Shown piece by piece: positions 7,264 to 12,878 of a DNA stretch of 12,878 bases. The position numbers were made by a program, and so were the translations under genes. Location of the stretch: assembly GCA_028716025.1 (NCBI GenBank), contig JAQUQP010000046.1, forward strand, positions 1-12,878. Reading direction: 5' to 3'. The notes under the pieces are model-generated. The model was not told the DNA's origin. It was given only the letters and a program-made list of their open reading frames with translations, and searched no databases. Source of the DNA: a bacterium (GTDB lineage Bacteria; UBA6262). The stretch's first letter is position 1. Every line of letters starts with the position of its first letter.

Positions 7264-7285
7264 ATTTATATCTTTCTATCCCCGC

Positions 7286-7594
7286 CTACTTTTTCTCTTT
7301 TAGTTTATGAACAAGATCGATCATTTTTACCAGTTTTTCGCCTTCTTCATGGACCACCTGATTAAAAAACGCACATTTTACGCAATTAGACATTTTTATG
7401 GCAAAGTTTCCCTGGACTTTCCCCTCGCACAATGTCCCACCAACTACCCAGCAGGCGCGACCGGCAAATTTGCCGGAATTCTGACCGTTCAACCTAATTT
7501 CTGAGGCAGCGGGACAAACTCCTGCTTCTTTAACCTTGGCTCCACCGAGTTCATAACCGCACTTTTTGAATTCCCAGCAATTCTTTTTCTCCAT
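7286..7594 (-). CDS. Two-CW domain protein (small cysteine-rich)
   Basis: This 102-residue soluble protein has seven cysteines (6, 12, 27, 48, 56, 71, 74) and two Cys-Trp pairs (6-7 and 48-49), the arrangement of the family named two-CW domain proteins. The N-terminal NCWEFKKCG and the later GRACWVVGGTLCEG and NCVKCAFF segments suggest a metal- or cluster-binding site, but no function is established. A charged helix (about 82-102) ends the protein. There is no signal peptide. I start at ATG 7594 (MEKKNC) because GGAGG lies six bases before it; the in-frame ATG two codons upstream directly abuts that ribosome-binding site. It has a plausible promoter of its own and is flanked by near-identical hairpins, one in its leader and one after its stop. 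Confidence 0.85.
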   Translation of the reverse strand: MEKKNCWEFKKCGYELGGAKVKEAGVCPAASEIRLNGQNSGKFAGRACWVVGGTLCEGKVQGNFAIKMSNCVKCAFFNQVVHEEGEKLVKMIDLVHKLKEKK

Positions 7595-7614
7595 CGGCAT
7601 CCTCCCAAAAGCAA

Positions 7615-7644
7615 AAAGCAACCCGATATTTCCCGGATCGCTTT
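7615..7644 (-). promoter_or_regulatory. Terminator-like hairpin in the leader of the two-CW gene (copy 2)
   Basis: This stem-loop matches 27 of 30 bases of the terminator at 7234-7263 in the same orientation. All plus-strand mismatches are A-C, meaning G-U wobbles in minus-strand RNA. It is followed by TTTTTGCTTTT and then immediately by the GGAGG of the two-CW gene. It could simply end the transcript of the secreted-protein gene (stop at 7724), which otherwise lacks a terminator. Because a promoter-like pair lies upstream of the hairpin (7689-7718), it may instead act as an attenuator in the two-CW leader. A seven-codon frame, MKKTSI plus stop, at 7667-7647 ends just before it. That frame is short and could be chance. 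Confidence 0.6.
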
Positions 7645-7688
7645 GATTAGATGCTAGTTTTTTTCATTTTCTTGTGCCTCTCGGTTTT

Positions 7689-7718
7689 CTTATACTCTTC
7701 CTCCCGGCCTTCTGTCAA
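7689..7718 (-). promoter_or_regulatory. Putative promoter of the two-CW gene
   Basis: The minus strand shows a perfect TTGACA (7718-7713), 18 bases, then TATAAG (7694-7689). The predicted start near 7682 gives a leader of almost 90 bases that includes the hairpin at 7615-7644. The -35 box falls just past the stop of the upstream secreted-protein gene. Confidence 0.5.
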
Positions 7719-7723
7719 CCCAT

Positions 7724-8344
7724 TTATTTTTCATAAACTATATCATCGAGATAAAAAATTATGCCCTTTCCTGATATTTCTTCACCGTAACAGACCCAAT
7801 GAAATCCCCCGCTGATATCGCTTAGATCAAGATCATTAAGATCGATGGTATACTCTTTCCAATCCTTTGTCAATTCTAGCGGGCCGATTATGGCGTTATC
7901 ACTATCTTTAAAATGGCTCCGGATGCACCCGACTCCTACTTCTGACAATTTTTCCCCACCGTTTTCTCCCCTGGCCCAGAAGGTTAGTTTCGTATAGCCA
8001 GTCAAATTATACCCTTTCCTATTTGTACCCCATCTCCAGTTATTTGCCGGGTACTGCCAGTATACGCCGGCCCACCCTCTTCCCAGGCTTTGTTCAGCGG
8101 TATATTCAATACGGATACAAGTACTGCCACAGTGAGGGCTGTCTCTATAGGCATCATTGATCTTAAGATCGTTGTAATCACCCATATAGCCTGAAAGGAT
8201 ATAATGATTATTAGCCGCGTTTTTATCAGTATAAACAGGGAATACTTGGTCTCGGTATATATGTTCCCAGTTAGTCGCGAACGTGATAGGACCATTAAAA
8301 CAAAACAACATGGCAAGCATTAATATTATCGTAATCTTTCTCAT
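7724..8344 (-). CDS. Small secreted protein, carbohydrate-binding-like beta-sandwich
   Basis: This 206-residue protein has a clear signal peptide (about 1-23: RK, a hydrophobic core, then TFA before TNW). The remainder has the look of a galactose-binding-like or family-11-like carbohydrate-binding beta-sandwich. This includes a segment rich in aromatic residues (GVYWQYPANNW at about 93-103), NLTGYTKLTFWARGE at 113-127, ELTKDWKEYTIDLNDLDLSD at about 157-176, and a final strand IIFYLDDIVYE at 195-205 typical of such folds. Four cysteines (72, 76, 140, 185) may form disulfides after export. No catalytic domain is attached, so it would be a stand-alone binding or structural protein. The fold is judged by eye and the ligand is unknown. 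AGGGGG sits about six bases before the ATG, and the gene has its own promoter. Confidence 0.75.
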   Translation of the reverse strand: MRKITIILMLAMLFCFNGPITFATNWEHIYRDQVFPVYTDKNAANNHYILSGYMGDYNDLKINDAYRDSPHCGSTCIRIEYTAEQSLGRGWAGVYWQYPANNWRWGTNRKGYNLTGYTKLTFWARGENGGEKLSEVGVGCIRSHFKDSDNAIIGPLELTKDWKEYTIDLNDLDLSDISGGFHWVCYGEEISGKGIIFYLDDIVYEK

Positions 8345-8371
8345 ATAATGCCCCCTGACCGCCCATTGGTA

Positions 8372-8399
8372 ATTATATCTATATTAAGAAAATAGTTAA
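8372..8399 (-). promoter_or_regulatory. Putative promoter of the secreted-protein gene
   Basis: The minus strand has TTAACT (8399-8394), 16 bases, then a perfect TATAAT (8377-8372). The predicted start lies about 20 bases before the ATG at 8344, leaving just room for the AGGGGG ribosome-binding site. An inverted repeat at 8412-8461 lies immediately upstream and could be an operator. Confidence 0.6.
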
Positions 8400-8411
8400 G
8401 AGGCTAAATCC

Positions 8412-8461
8412 ACTTTTGGTTGACTTATTTCTAATGATCAAATAAGTAGACAAAAGTCAAC
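8412..8461. repeat. AT-rich nested inverted repeat between chrA2 and the secreted-protein gene
   Basis: Three perfect arm pairs are present. ACTTTTG at 8412-8418 pairs with 8451-8457. ACTTATTT at 8423-8430 pairs with 8440-8447. GTTGACTT at 8419-8426 pairs with 8454-8461. The first two can form one long stem with a small internal loop; the third is an alternative that excludes both. There is no U-tract on either side, so it is not a standard terminator. It sits just upstream of a promoter, so a protein-binding operator is plausible. The remaining bases up to 8519 hold nothing else I recognise. Confidence 0.6.
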
Positions 8462-8519
8462 AATAAACAGCTTTCTGACGCAGGGATTTTCGGATTAGGG
8501 GTGTTGGTCGGGAATCGGA

Positions 8520-9050
8520 TCAGACGCGATATAGCAGGGTGCCTATCAGGCCGGCTCCAAGCAGGATATAAAGAATATTCAATTTTGTCGTTGTGGCCAG
8601 GATAAAAGCGGCCAACGCTATGAGTATGGCCCGTAAATCACTGACCCCCTCCCTGGCAATAGAGATAGCGGCCGTCAGGACCAATGACAGAACCACCGGG
8701 GCCATGGCTGAAAAAAATATTTTAACCGATTCTTCGCCTTTGGCCAGGTATTTCATAAATATGTAATATAGTAAAGATACTATAATTATGGAGGGTAAGA
8801 CCACGGCTATTGTCGCTATTGTGCTGCCTATCACTCCTCCGACCCGGTAACCGACAAAAGTGGCGCAGTTTATCCCCACTGGGCCGGGAGTCATACCCGC
8901 GACTGCCACTACCTGGTAGAATTGAGGCAAGGTCAACCAATGATGCGTGGTAATTATCTCTTTTTCGATCAAGGGGATAGTAGCGTAACCGCCGCCAAAA
9001 CTAAAGATCCCGATCCTGAAAAATGAGATGAACAACTGCCAGAAGATCAT
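8520..9050 (-). CDS. Chromate transporter, single CHR domain (second of pair)
   Basis: This 176-residue membrane protein carries one CHR domain. The N-terminal motif SFFRIGIFSFGGGYATIPLI (9-28) and the TPGPVGIN segment (54-61) are the family signatures, followed by several hydrophobic helices. Half-size CHR proteins occur in pairs and together replace the two-domain ChrA; the substrate is chromate or a similar anion in characterised cases. I start at ATG 9050 because GGAGGG lies just before it and it overlaps the stop of the first CHR gene as ATGA, indicating translational coupling. The eight extra residues upstream lack support. No chrB regulator is in view. Confidence 0.88.
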   Translation of the reverse strand: MIFWQLFISFFRIGIFSFGGGYATIPLIEKEIITTHHWLTLPQFYQVVAVAGMTPGPVGINCATFVGYRVGGVIGSTIATIAVVLPSIIIVSLLYYIFMKYLAKGEESVKIFFSAMAPVVLSLVLTAAISIAREGVSDLRAILIALAAFILATTTKLNILYILLGAGLIGTLLYRV

Positions 9051-9583
9051 GCTTCCCTCCGGTAGGTGATCCATAGCGCGGCTGCCATGCCTAAAATAAT
9101 TACCAGTACCGGATTCGCCCGCCAGAATACCAGTAGAACCGTGACTGCCAGCAAAGCAGCGTATTGATAAAATCCCGTAAGGTTCCTTCGCGCCAGTACA
9201 AATACCACTGCCCCGATCACTCCGCTGGTAGCTGGTATGGCTCCTTTAAAGAAAGCTTTCAGCCAGACAGTCTCAAAATATTTCAGGAACATCATCGCGA
9301 CCAGCAGGATAGAAACAAAAGAAGGCAGTATCGCTCCCAATAGTCCGCTCAAGGCCCCACTAAATCCATTTATCTCCCAGCCGATCACCAAAGACAGGTT
9401 GACCGCCATTACTCCAGGGGAAGATTGGGCGATGGTCAGAAAATGCATGAATTTATCTTCACTGACCCACTTTCTCCGGTCGACCACTTCTTGCTTGATC
9501 AAAGGCAGCATGACAAACCCGCCGCCGATTGTGAAAGCACCGATCTTCAAGAAGCTCAGGAATATTTCAGGGTTTTTTTTCAT
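9047..9583 (-). CDS. Chromate transporter, single CHR domain (first of pair)
   Basis: This 178-residue protein is the partner CHR half-transporter. It has SFLKIGAFTIGGGFVMLPLI at 10-29, QSSPGVMAVN at 53-62, and hydrophobic segments through about residue 172. The two halves share the GGG-PLI signature but differ elsewhere, as expected for N- and C-type halves that pair in opposite orientations. The start MKKNPEIF at 9583 lies seven bases after the stop of the hemerythrin-like gene. A strong ribosome-binding site is lacking, so translation may depend on the upstream gene. The extended frame to 9700 overlaps that gene and encodes no CHR sequence. Whether chromate is the natural substrate in this organism cannot be told. 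Confidence 0.88.
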   Translation of the reverse strand: MKKNPEIFLSFLKIGAFTIGGGFVMLPLIKQEVVDRRKWVSEDKFMHFLTIAQSSPGVMAVNLSLVIGWEINGFSGALSGLLGAILPSFVSILLVAMMFLKYFETVWLKAFFKGAIPATSGVIGAVVFVLARRNLTGFYQYAALLAVTVLLVFWRANPVLVIILGMAAALWITYRREA

Positions 9584-9590
9584 TTTCGTT

Positions 9591-10145
9591 TTACACCAGG
9601 TAAAGGCCTTTAAGCTGTTCAAGCGACTGATGCAATGTTTCGTGGGTGCCGACGCCGATCTTGGTAATTTCATATTGCCCGAATTTCGTCGCCAGTTCAT
9701 CTTGTTTAACGGCTAGCAATCCCTTATCAGCCATAGGGAATAGGATATTAGCTTCCGTATCGAAGTGACCTTTGAGGGTGATCACATATTTATGCCCGGG
9801 TTTGACGATATTATTAGCCACTGTATGATCGCCGGCTTTGTACTTCTCAAACCACGTTCTCATCTCTTTCATGTTACTGCGGCAGGAATCATGGTCCTGG
9901 ATCATCGCCCCCAGGGGCCCGCCATCCTTAGGAATACCGATCTTTTCCAAAGCCGGAAAGAAGAGCTCTTCTTCTTTTCCAAAATGGCATTTGCCTACAT
10001 ATAATTCCAAATAGTTCAGCGCCAGCTCGACATGCTCAAGATTTGCTCCTTCCGTGGCCTCAAGTTTATAAACGAGTCTCTCGAATATTTCCAGCATGAC
10101 CTTGATGTCGCTATGTTCTTTTCTCAATATTTCAGTAGGCTTCAT
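9591..10145 (-). CDS. Hemerythrin-like HHE domain protein
   Basis: This 184-residue helical protein matches the HHE cation-binding (hemerythrin-like) family. Likely diiron ligands are His11 in KEHSDI, His54 and Glu58 in CHFGKEEELFFP, His85 in QDHDSCR, and His127 with Glu131 in KGHFDTEANILFP. There is no signal peptide, so it acts in the cytoplasm, probably in oxygen, nitric oxide or iron sensing, storage or detoxification. No DNA-binding or signalling domain is attached. The start at 10145 has GGGAGGA five bases upstream and follows a promoter by about 20 bases. The longer open frame to 10478 runs through the end of ligD and is not used. It is the first gene of a unit that continues into two CHR transporter genes, an association I do not recognise as a known pathway. 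Confidence 0.88.
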   Translation of the reverse strand: MKPTEILRKEHSDIKVMLEIFERLVYKLEATEGANLEHVELALNYLELYVGKCHFGKEEELFFPALEKIGIPKDGGPLGAMIQDHDSCRSNMKEMRTWFEKYKAGDHTVANNIVKPGHKYVITLKGHFDTEANILFPMADKGLLAVKQDELATKFGQYEITKIGVGTHETLHQSLEQLKGLYLV

Positions 10146-10169
10146 ATTAATCCTCCCTTCTATACTTAC

Positions 10170-10198
10170 ATAAAACACTTTTTTTATACTATTGTCAA
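10170..10198 (-). promoter_or_regulatory. Promoter of the HHE-CHR-CHR operon
   Basis: The minus strand has a perfect TTGACA (10198-10193), a 17-base spacer rich in A, then TTTTAT (10175-10170). The expected start near 10163 gives a short leader that holds the GGGAGGA ribosome-binding site. It lies in the roughly 85-base gap after ligD, marking a new transcription unit. Confidence 0.6.
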
Positions 10199-10230
10199 GT
10201 TTTATCCGAGTCCGCGCTGGTAAAATCTTT

Positions 10231-12675
10231 TTATGGCAGTAATTTTTGCAGATTGATGAGCGTTTTGGATAGGTTGAGCCGATGTTTGAACATATTCTTC
10301 CAGGGATCTCCTTTTTTCTCAACCCTTTTAATAACTGTGCGGATATTGAATTTAGTCGGATCAAGCTTAGCATTGACCTCGCGCCAGTCCAGGGGGGTGG
10401 AAACAGGAGCTCCTTCCCGGGGCCGTAATGAATATGGCACCGCCATGGTCGCACCGAGCTTGTTCTGCAAATAGTCAAGATATACCATCCCTTTACGGTT
10501 GTTAGGCAGCCGCTCCAGACTCACCTTATCAGGCAAACGCTGTTTTACTACCATATTTACAAGATGGGCAAAATCTTGTACCTGCTTGTAACTATAGATC
10601 GGCTTGATGGGTATATAGATATGCATTCCCTTACCCCCGGAGGTCTTGCAATAAGCCGTCGCCCCTATTTCATCGAGTACCTGTTTCGTAGCCAGCACCG
10701 CTTCCACCACTTTGGAAAAGGGTACGTCAACAGGATCAAAATCAAAAACGATATAGTCCGGCTTATCCAATCGATCTTTAGTTGAATTCCATACATTGAT
10801 CTCGATGCAACCCAGGTTAGCCAGATAGATAAGGGTATCGGTATCTTGGCAGACCAGATAATTGTCCTCTTTGCCTGAGTTATCCCGTATTTTTACGGTA
10901 TCTACCCATTCCGGAACTGTAGTGCCCATATCTTTTTGGAAAAAACTTTCACCGGTAATGCCGTCGGGAAAACGGTTGAGCGCCTGAGGACGGTCTTTGA
11001 GATACGGCAATATCCAGTCGGACATACGCCAATAATACCTGATCAGGTCTTTTTTAGTCAGTCGTTCTTTAGGCCAGAACACTTTATATAGATTGGTTAA
11101 GCGTGCTTTGGTGTTGGCAAAATGTTTTTCCGAGTTATCATCCTTGGGTTCTTCACGGACGACACCGGACAGATCCTTGCTGTCGGAGAGTCCCAAAACT
11201 ATTGGCTGCCGCATAAATCCCTCCTTAGTCCACTCCCGGAATTTCACTTCCACGACCAGTTCGGGCTTTACCCAAGTCACGGGCATATTGGTTTTTGGTT
11301 TACGCTCGAATGGGCTTACATTACTTATAAGAGGTTTAAGCCTGTCATACATGGCTTTTAGGCCTTTTTCATCAAATCCGCCGCCGGCGTGCCCGGCGAA
11401 GGTTAGCTTGCCGTCCTGGTATATTCCAAGCACCAAAGCACCAAAATATTTGCGTGAAGCCCGGCCTTCGGTAAAGCCGCACACGATCGCTTCCTGTCGC
11501 CTCTGGGCTTTGATCTTGAGCCACTCGCGTGACCTGGTTCCCGACTGGTAAGTGCTGCGCAGGTCCTTGGCCATTATACCTTCTACCCCGTTCTTTTCCG
11601 CAACCGCGAAAAAATCTTTTCCGTTCTTTAATATATTACCGCTTAGACGCACAGCCGTTGATACCGGCAGGATTTTTTCCAGGATCTTTCTCCGTCTTTC
11701 CAGCGGCAGGGGCCTGAGGTCGTATGACCCAGCATAAAGACAATCAAAGACATAATAGACTACCTGGCCTTTCCGGCTCATCAGGTATTCCTGGAGCATC
11801 TGGAAATCAGAACGGCCCTCTTTATCCAGTACGACGATCTCACCGTCAAAAATAACGTTAAAGGGCAATCCTTTTAAAGCTTCCTCTATAGCCGGGAATT
11901 TACCGGTATAAACTTTTCCCGCTCGGGAAAACAGCTTGACGCTGCCGTTCTTGACTATCGCGATCGATCGGTATCCATCCCATTTAACCTCAAAACTCCA
12001 ATTATCGCGGTCAAAAGATTCTGCGACCAGGGTAGCCAGCATTGGCTCTAGAAAAGCAGGCTCCAGCCGTTTAGGAGCTCCCTTAAAATCAATGCCCGCA
12101 AGCGACGGGACAGGAGTATCATCTAGTTTTGCCGCTTTATCTGTTTCAATATTTTCCAGGGTTTTCCCGGAACGGACCGAACGCTCGTCTGTAATGCCTG
12201 CCGGGGTCGCGTATTCATCAGCTTTCTTAATTATGAGCCATTGGTTCTCGCCATTTTTTAATTTCACCAGGGAATATTCCCCTTTAAGTTTCTTCCCTTT
12301 AAATATAATGCTCAAGTGCCCCTTGGCCAGTGCCTGTGTCATATCGCCAAGACTGCTGTACGTGCCTTCATCCCAAATTATCACACTGCCCGCGCCGTAA
12401 TTGCCTTTAGGGATCAATCCTTCGAAATTCCTATAATCAAACGGGTGGTCCTCCACTATTATCGCCAGGTGCTTATCAGCGGGATTGGTAGAGATACCTT
12501 TCGGTATGGCCCAGCTTTTAAGTACGCCATTGTGTTCCAGCCGCAGATCGTAATGTAAGTGACTGGCATGGTGTTTCTGCACCACAAAACGAAAACCCCT
12601 GGCCCTTCGCGCTTTTGCGGAAGGCTCAGGAGTCTTGGAGAAATTTCTTTTTTTAACATACTCTTTTAATGGCAT
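10231..12675 (-). CDS. ligD: Multidomain DNA ligase D (phosphoesterase, ligase, polymerase)
   Basis: This 814-residue enzyme repairs DNA double-strand breaks by non-homologous end joining with Ku. The domain order is that of Pseudomonas LigD. The 3'-phosphoesterase at about 1-160 has HLHYDLRLE at 39-47 plus His77 and Tyr81 as likely active-site residues. The ATP-dependent ligase at about 205-510 has the adenylated Lys231 in EVKWDGYR, FDGEIV at 276-281, GIMAKD at 366-371 and WLKIK at 385-389. The primase-polymerase of the LigD type at about 525-795 has FDFDP with Asp645 and Asp647, KTSGGKGMH at 677-685 and YLDYLQN at 732-738. All catalytic motifs I looked for are intact. The gene begins six bases after the Ku stop with a weak ribosome-binding site, so coupling to Ku is likely. 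In well-studied systems the polymerase domain adds ribonucleotides and fills gaps at ends. Confidence 0.95.
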   Translation of the reverse strand: MPLKEYVKKRNFSKTPEPSAKARRARGFRFVVQKHHASHLHYDLRLEHNGVLKSWAIPKGISTNPADKHLAIIVEDHPFDYRNFEGLIPKGNYGAGSVIIWDEGTYSSLGDMTQALAKGHLSIIFKGKKLKGEYSLVKLKNGENQWLIIKKADEYATPAGITDERSVRSGKTLENIETDKAAKLDDTPVPSLAGIDFKGAPKRLEPAFLEPMLATLVAESFDRDNWSFEVKWDGYRSIAIVKNGSVKLFSRAGKVYTGKFPAIEEALKGLPFNVIFDGEIVVLDKEGRSDFQMLQEYLMSRKGQVVYYVFDCLYAGSYDLRPLPLERRRKILEKILPVSTAVRLSGNILKNGKDFFAVAEKNGVEGIMAKDLRSTYQSGTRSREWLKIKAQRRQEAIVCGFTEGRASRKYFGALVLGIYQDGKLTFAGHAGGGFDEKGLKAMYDRLKPLISNVSPFERKPKTNMPVTWVKPELVVEVKFREWTKEGFMRQPIVLGLSDSKDLSGVVREEPKDDNSEKHFANTKARLTNLYKVFWPKERLTKKDLIRYYWRMSDWILPYLKDRPQALNRFPDGITGESFFQKDMGTTVPEWVDTVKIRDNSGKEDNYLVCQDTDTLIYLANLGCIEINVWNSTKDRLDKPDYIVFDFDPVDVPFSKVVEAVLATKQVLDEIGATAYCKTSGGKGMHIYIPIKPIYSYKQVQDFAHLVNMVVKQRLPDKVSLERLPNNRKGMVYLDYLQNKLGATMAVPYSLRPREGAPVSTPLDWREVNAKLDPTKFNIRTVIKRVEKKGDPWKNMFKHRLNLSKTLINLQKLLP

Positions 12676-12681
12676 GGCCAG

Positions 12682-12878
12682 CTACTTTACCGCCACTAAA
12701 CTTTTCTTAAGTTTATCCAATATATCGTTAGCCGCGGTTTCTTTCAGGACTTCTTTTTCCACGTGCACTGTTTTTCCGTGTTTCCGGGCTTCAATTACAT
12801 GTAAGAGCCGTTCGTTATAGTTATCCTTGAAATGTTCCGGCTTAAAATGGCCATTCAGCTTTTCAATAAGTTCAAGCG
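12682..12878 (-). CDS. ku: Non-homologous end-joining protein Ku, C-terminal part (cut by window edge)
   Basis: Only the last 64 codons are present; the frame enters from the right edge and stops at 12682. The segment LELIEKLNGHFKPEHFKDNYNERL and the following LLHVIEARKHGKTV match the C-terminal part of the bacterial Ku core (the family pattern is an F-P-Y-D-Y-ERL-L--LIEAK-KG stretch). A charged, lysine-rich tail follows and ends KKSLVAVK. In bacteria Ku encircles broken DNA ends as a homodimer, and its C-terminal region recruits LigD. The next gene, six bases on, is ligD, which supports the identification. The N-terminal two thirds and the promoter lie outside the window. Confidence 0.88.
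   Translation of the reverse strand, partial: LELIEKLNGHFKPEHFKDNYNERLLHVIEARKHGKTVHVEKEVLKETAANDILDKLKKSLVAVK

Noticed and set aside
9584..9700. Upstream extension of the first CHR gene
   Set aside because: It overlaps the end of the HHE gene in another frame and encodes nothing CHR-like; the domain begins at MKKNPEIF.
10198..10232. Possible terminator just after ligD
   Set aside because: A stem of about ten pairs can be drawn between AAGATTTTACC and GGATAAAACTT, but it needs two bulges, has a long loop and lacks a U-tract.
10146..10478. N-terminal extension of the HHE reading frame inside ligD
   Set aside because: It overlaps the ligD 3' end in another frame, shows no domain, and crosses the promoter at 10170-10198. 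The ATG at 10145 has its own ribosome-binding site.
11093..12400. Several plus-strand open frames of 150 codons or more
   Set aside because: They are antisense to ligD, whose conserved motifs fully explain the region.
1..12878. CRISPR array, tRNA, rRNA, transposase or phage genes
   Set aside because: I saw no regularly spaced repeats, clover-leaf sequence, rRNA-like stretch or mobile-element protein on either strand.

Overview
The window is a bacterial chromosome segment in which every supported gene lies on the minus strand, so transcription runs from high to low coordinates. Genes are closely packed, with no gene-free stretch above about 260 bases. Several promoters resemble sigma-70 sites (TTGACA/TATAAT-like), ribosome-binding sites are mostly GGAGG-like, and intrinsic terminators are clear. 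Signal peptides, an HtpX protease and a Ku/LigD pair fit a free-living bacterium, probably with a Gram-negative envelope. Intermediate GC content (judged by eye) and the mix of Thi4, a two-CW protein and LigD would suit an uncultured lineage such as Omnitrophota or a relative, but there is no rRNA or marker gene here and that placement is a weak guess.

In the order of transcription (right to left), the window opens with the C-terminus of Ku, cut by the edge, followed six bases later by a full-length LigD (phosphoesterase, ligase and polymerase domains). Together they are a two-component non-homologous end-joining system. Next, from its own promoter, comes an operon of a hemerythrin-like HHE protein and two single-domain chromate (CHR) transporters, the last two joined by an ATGA overlap. 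A gap of about 170 bases carries an elaborate AT-rich inverted repeat and the promoter of a small secreted beta-sandwich protein. After that a two-CW cysteine-rich protein gene lies between two nearly identical terminator-like hairpins. One of these is in its own putative leader.

A SagB-type nitroreductase-like protein with a signal peptide, an MgtA-type Mg2+ P-type ATPase and a secreted VWA-domain protein then form a probable operon. It ends at a strong terminator whose tail abuts the next promoter. That promoter drives htpX (membrane zinc protease) and a gene of unknown function encoding a zinc-ribbon protein with four predicted membrane segments. The last unit is a thiamine thiazole synthase gene (thi4) with its own promoter, a TPP riboswitch and a riboswitch-controlled terminator.

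Themes are thiamine supply under riboswitch control, membrane-protein quality control, ion transport (Mg2+, chromate-like anions) and double-strand-break repair. No mobile element, CRISPR array, tRNA or rRNA was seen. No wholly new multi-gene system is evident. The points most worth checking are the cysteine-type active site of the bacterial Thi4, the extra hairpins in the TPP aptamer, the hairpin-flanked two-CW gene, the HHE-CHR-CHR operon and the HtpX-coupled zinc-ribbon membrane protein.
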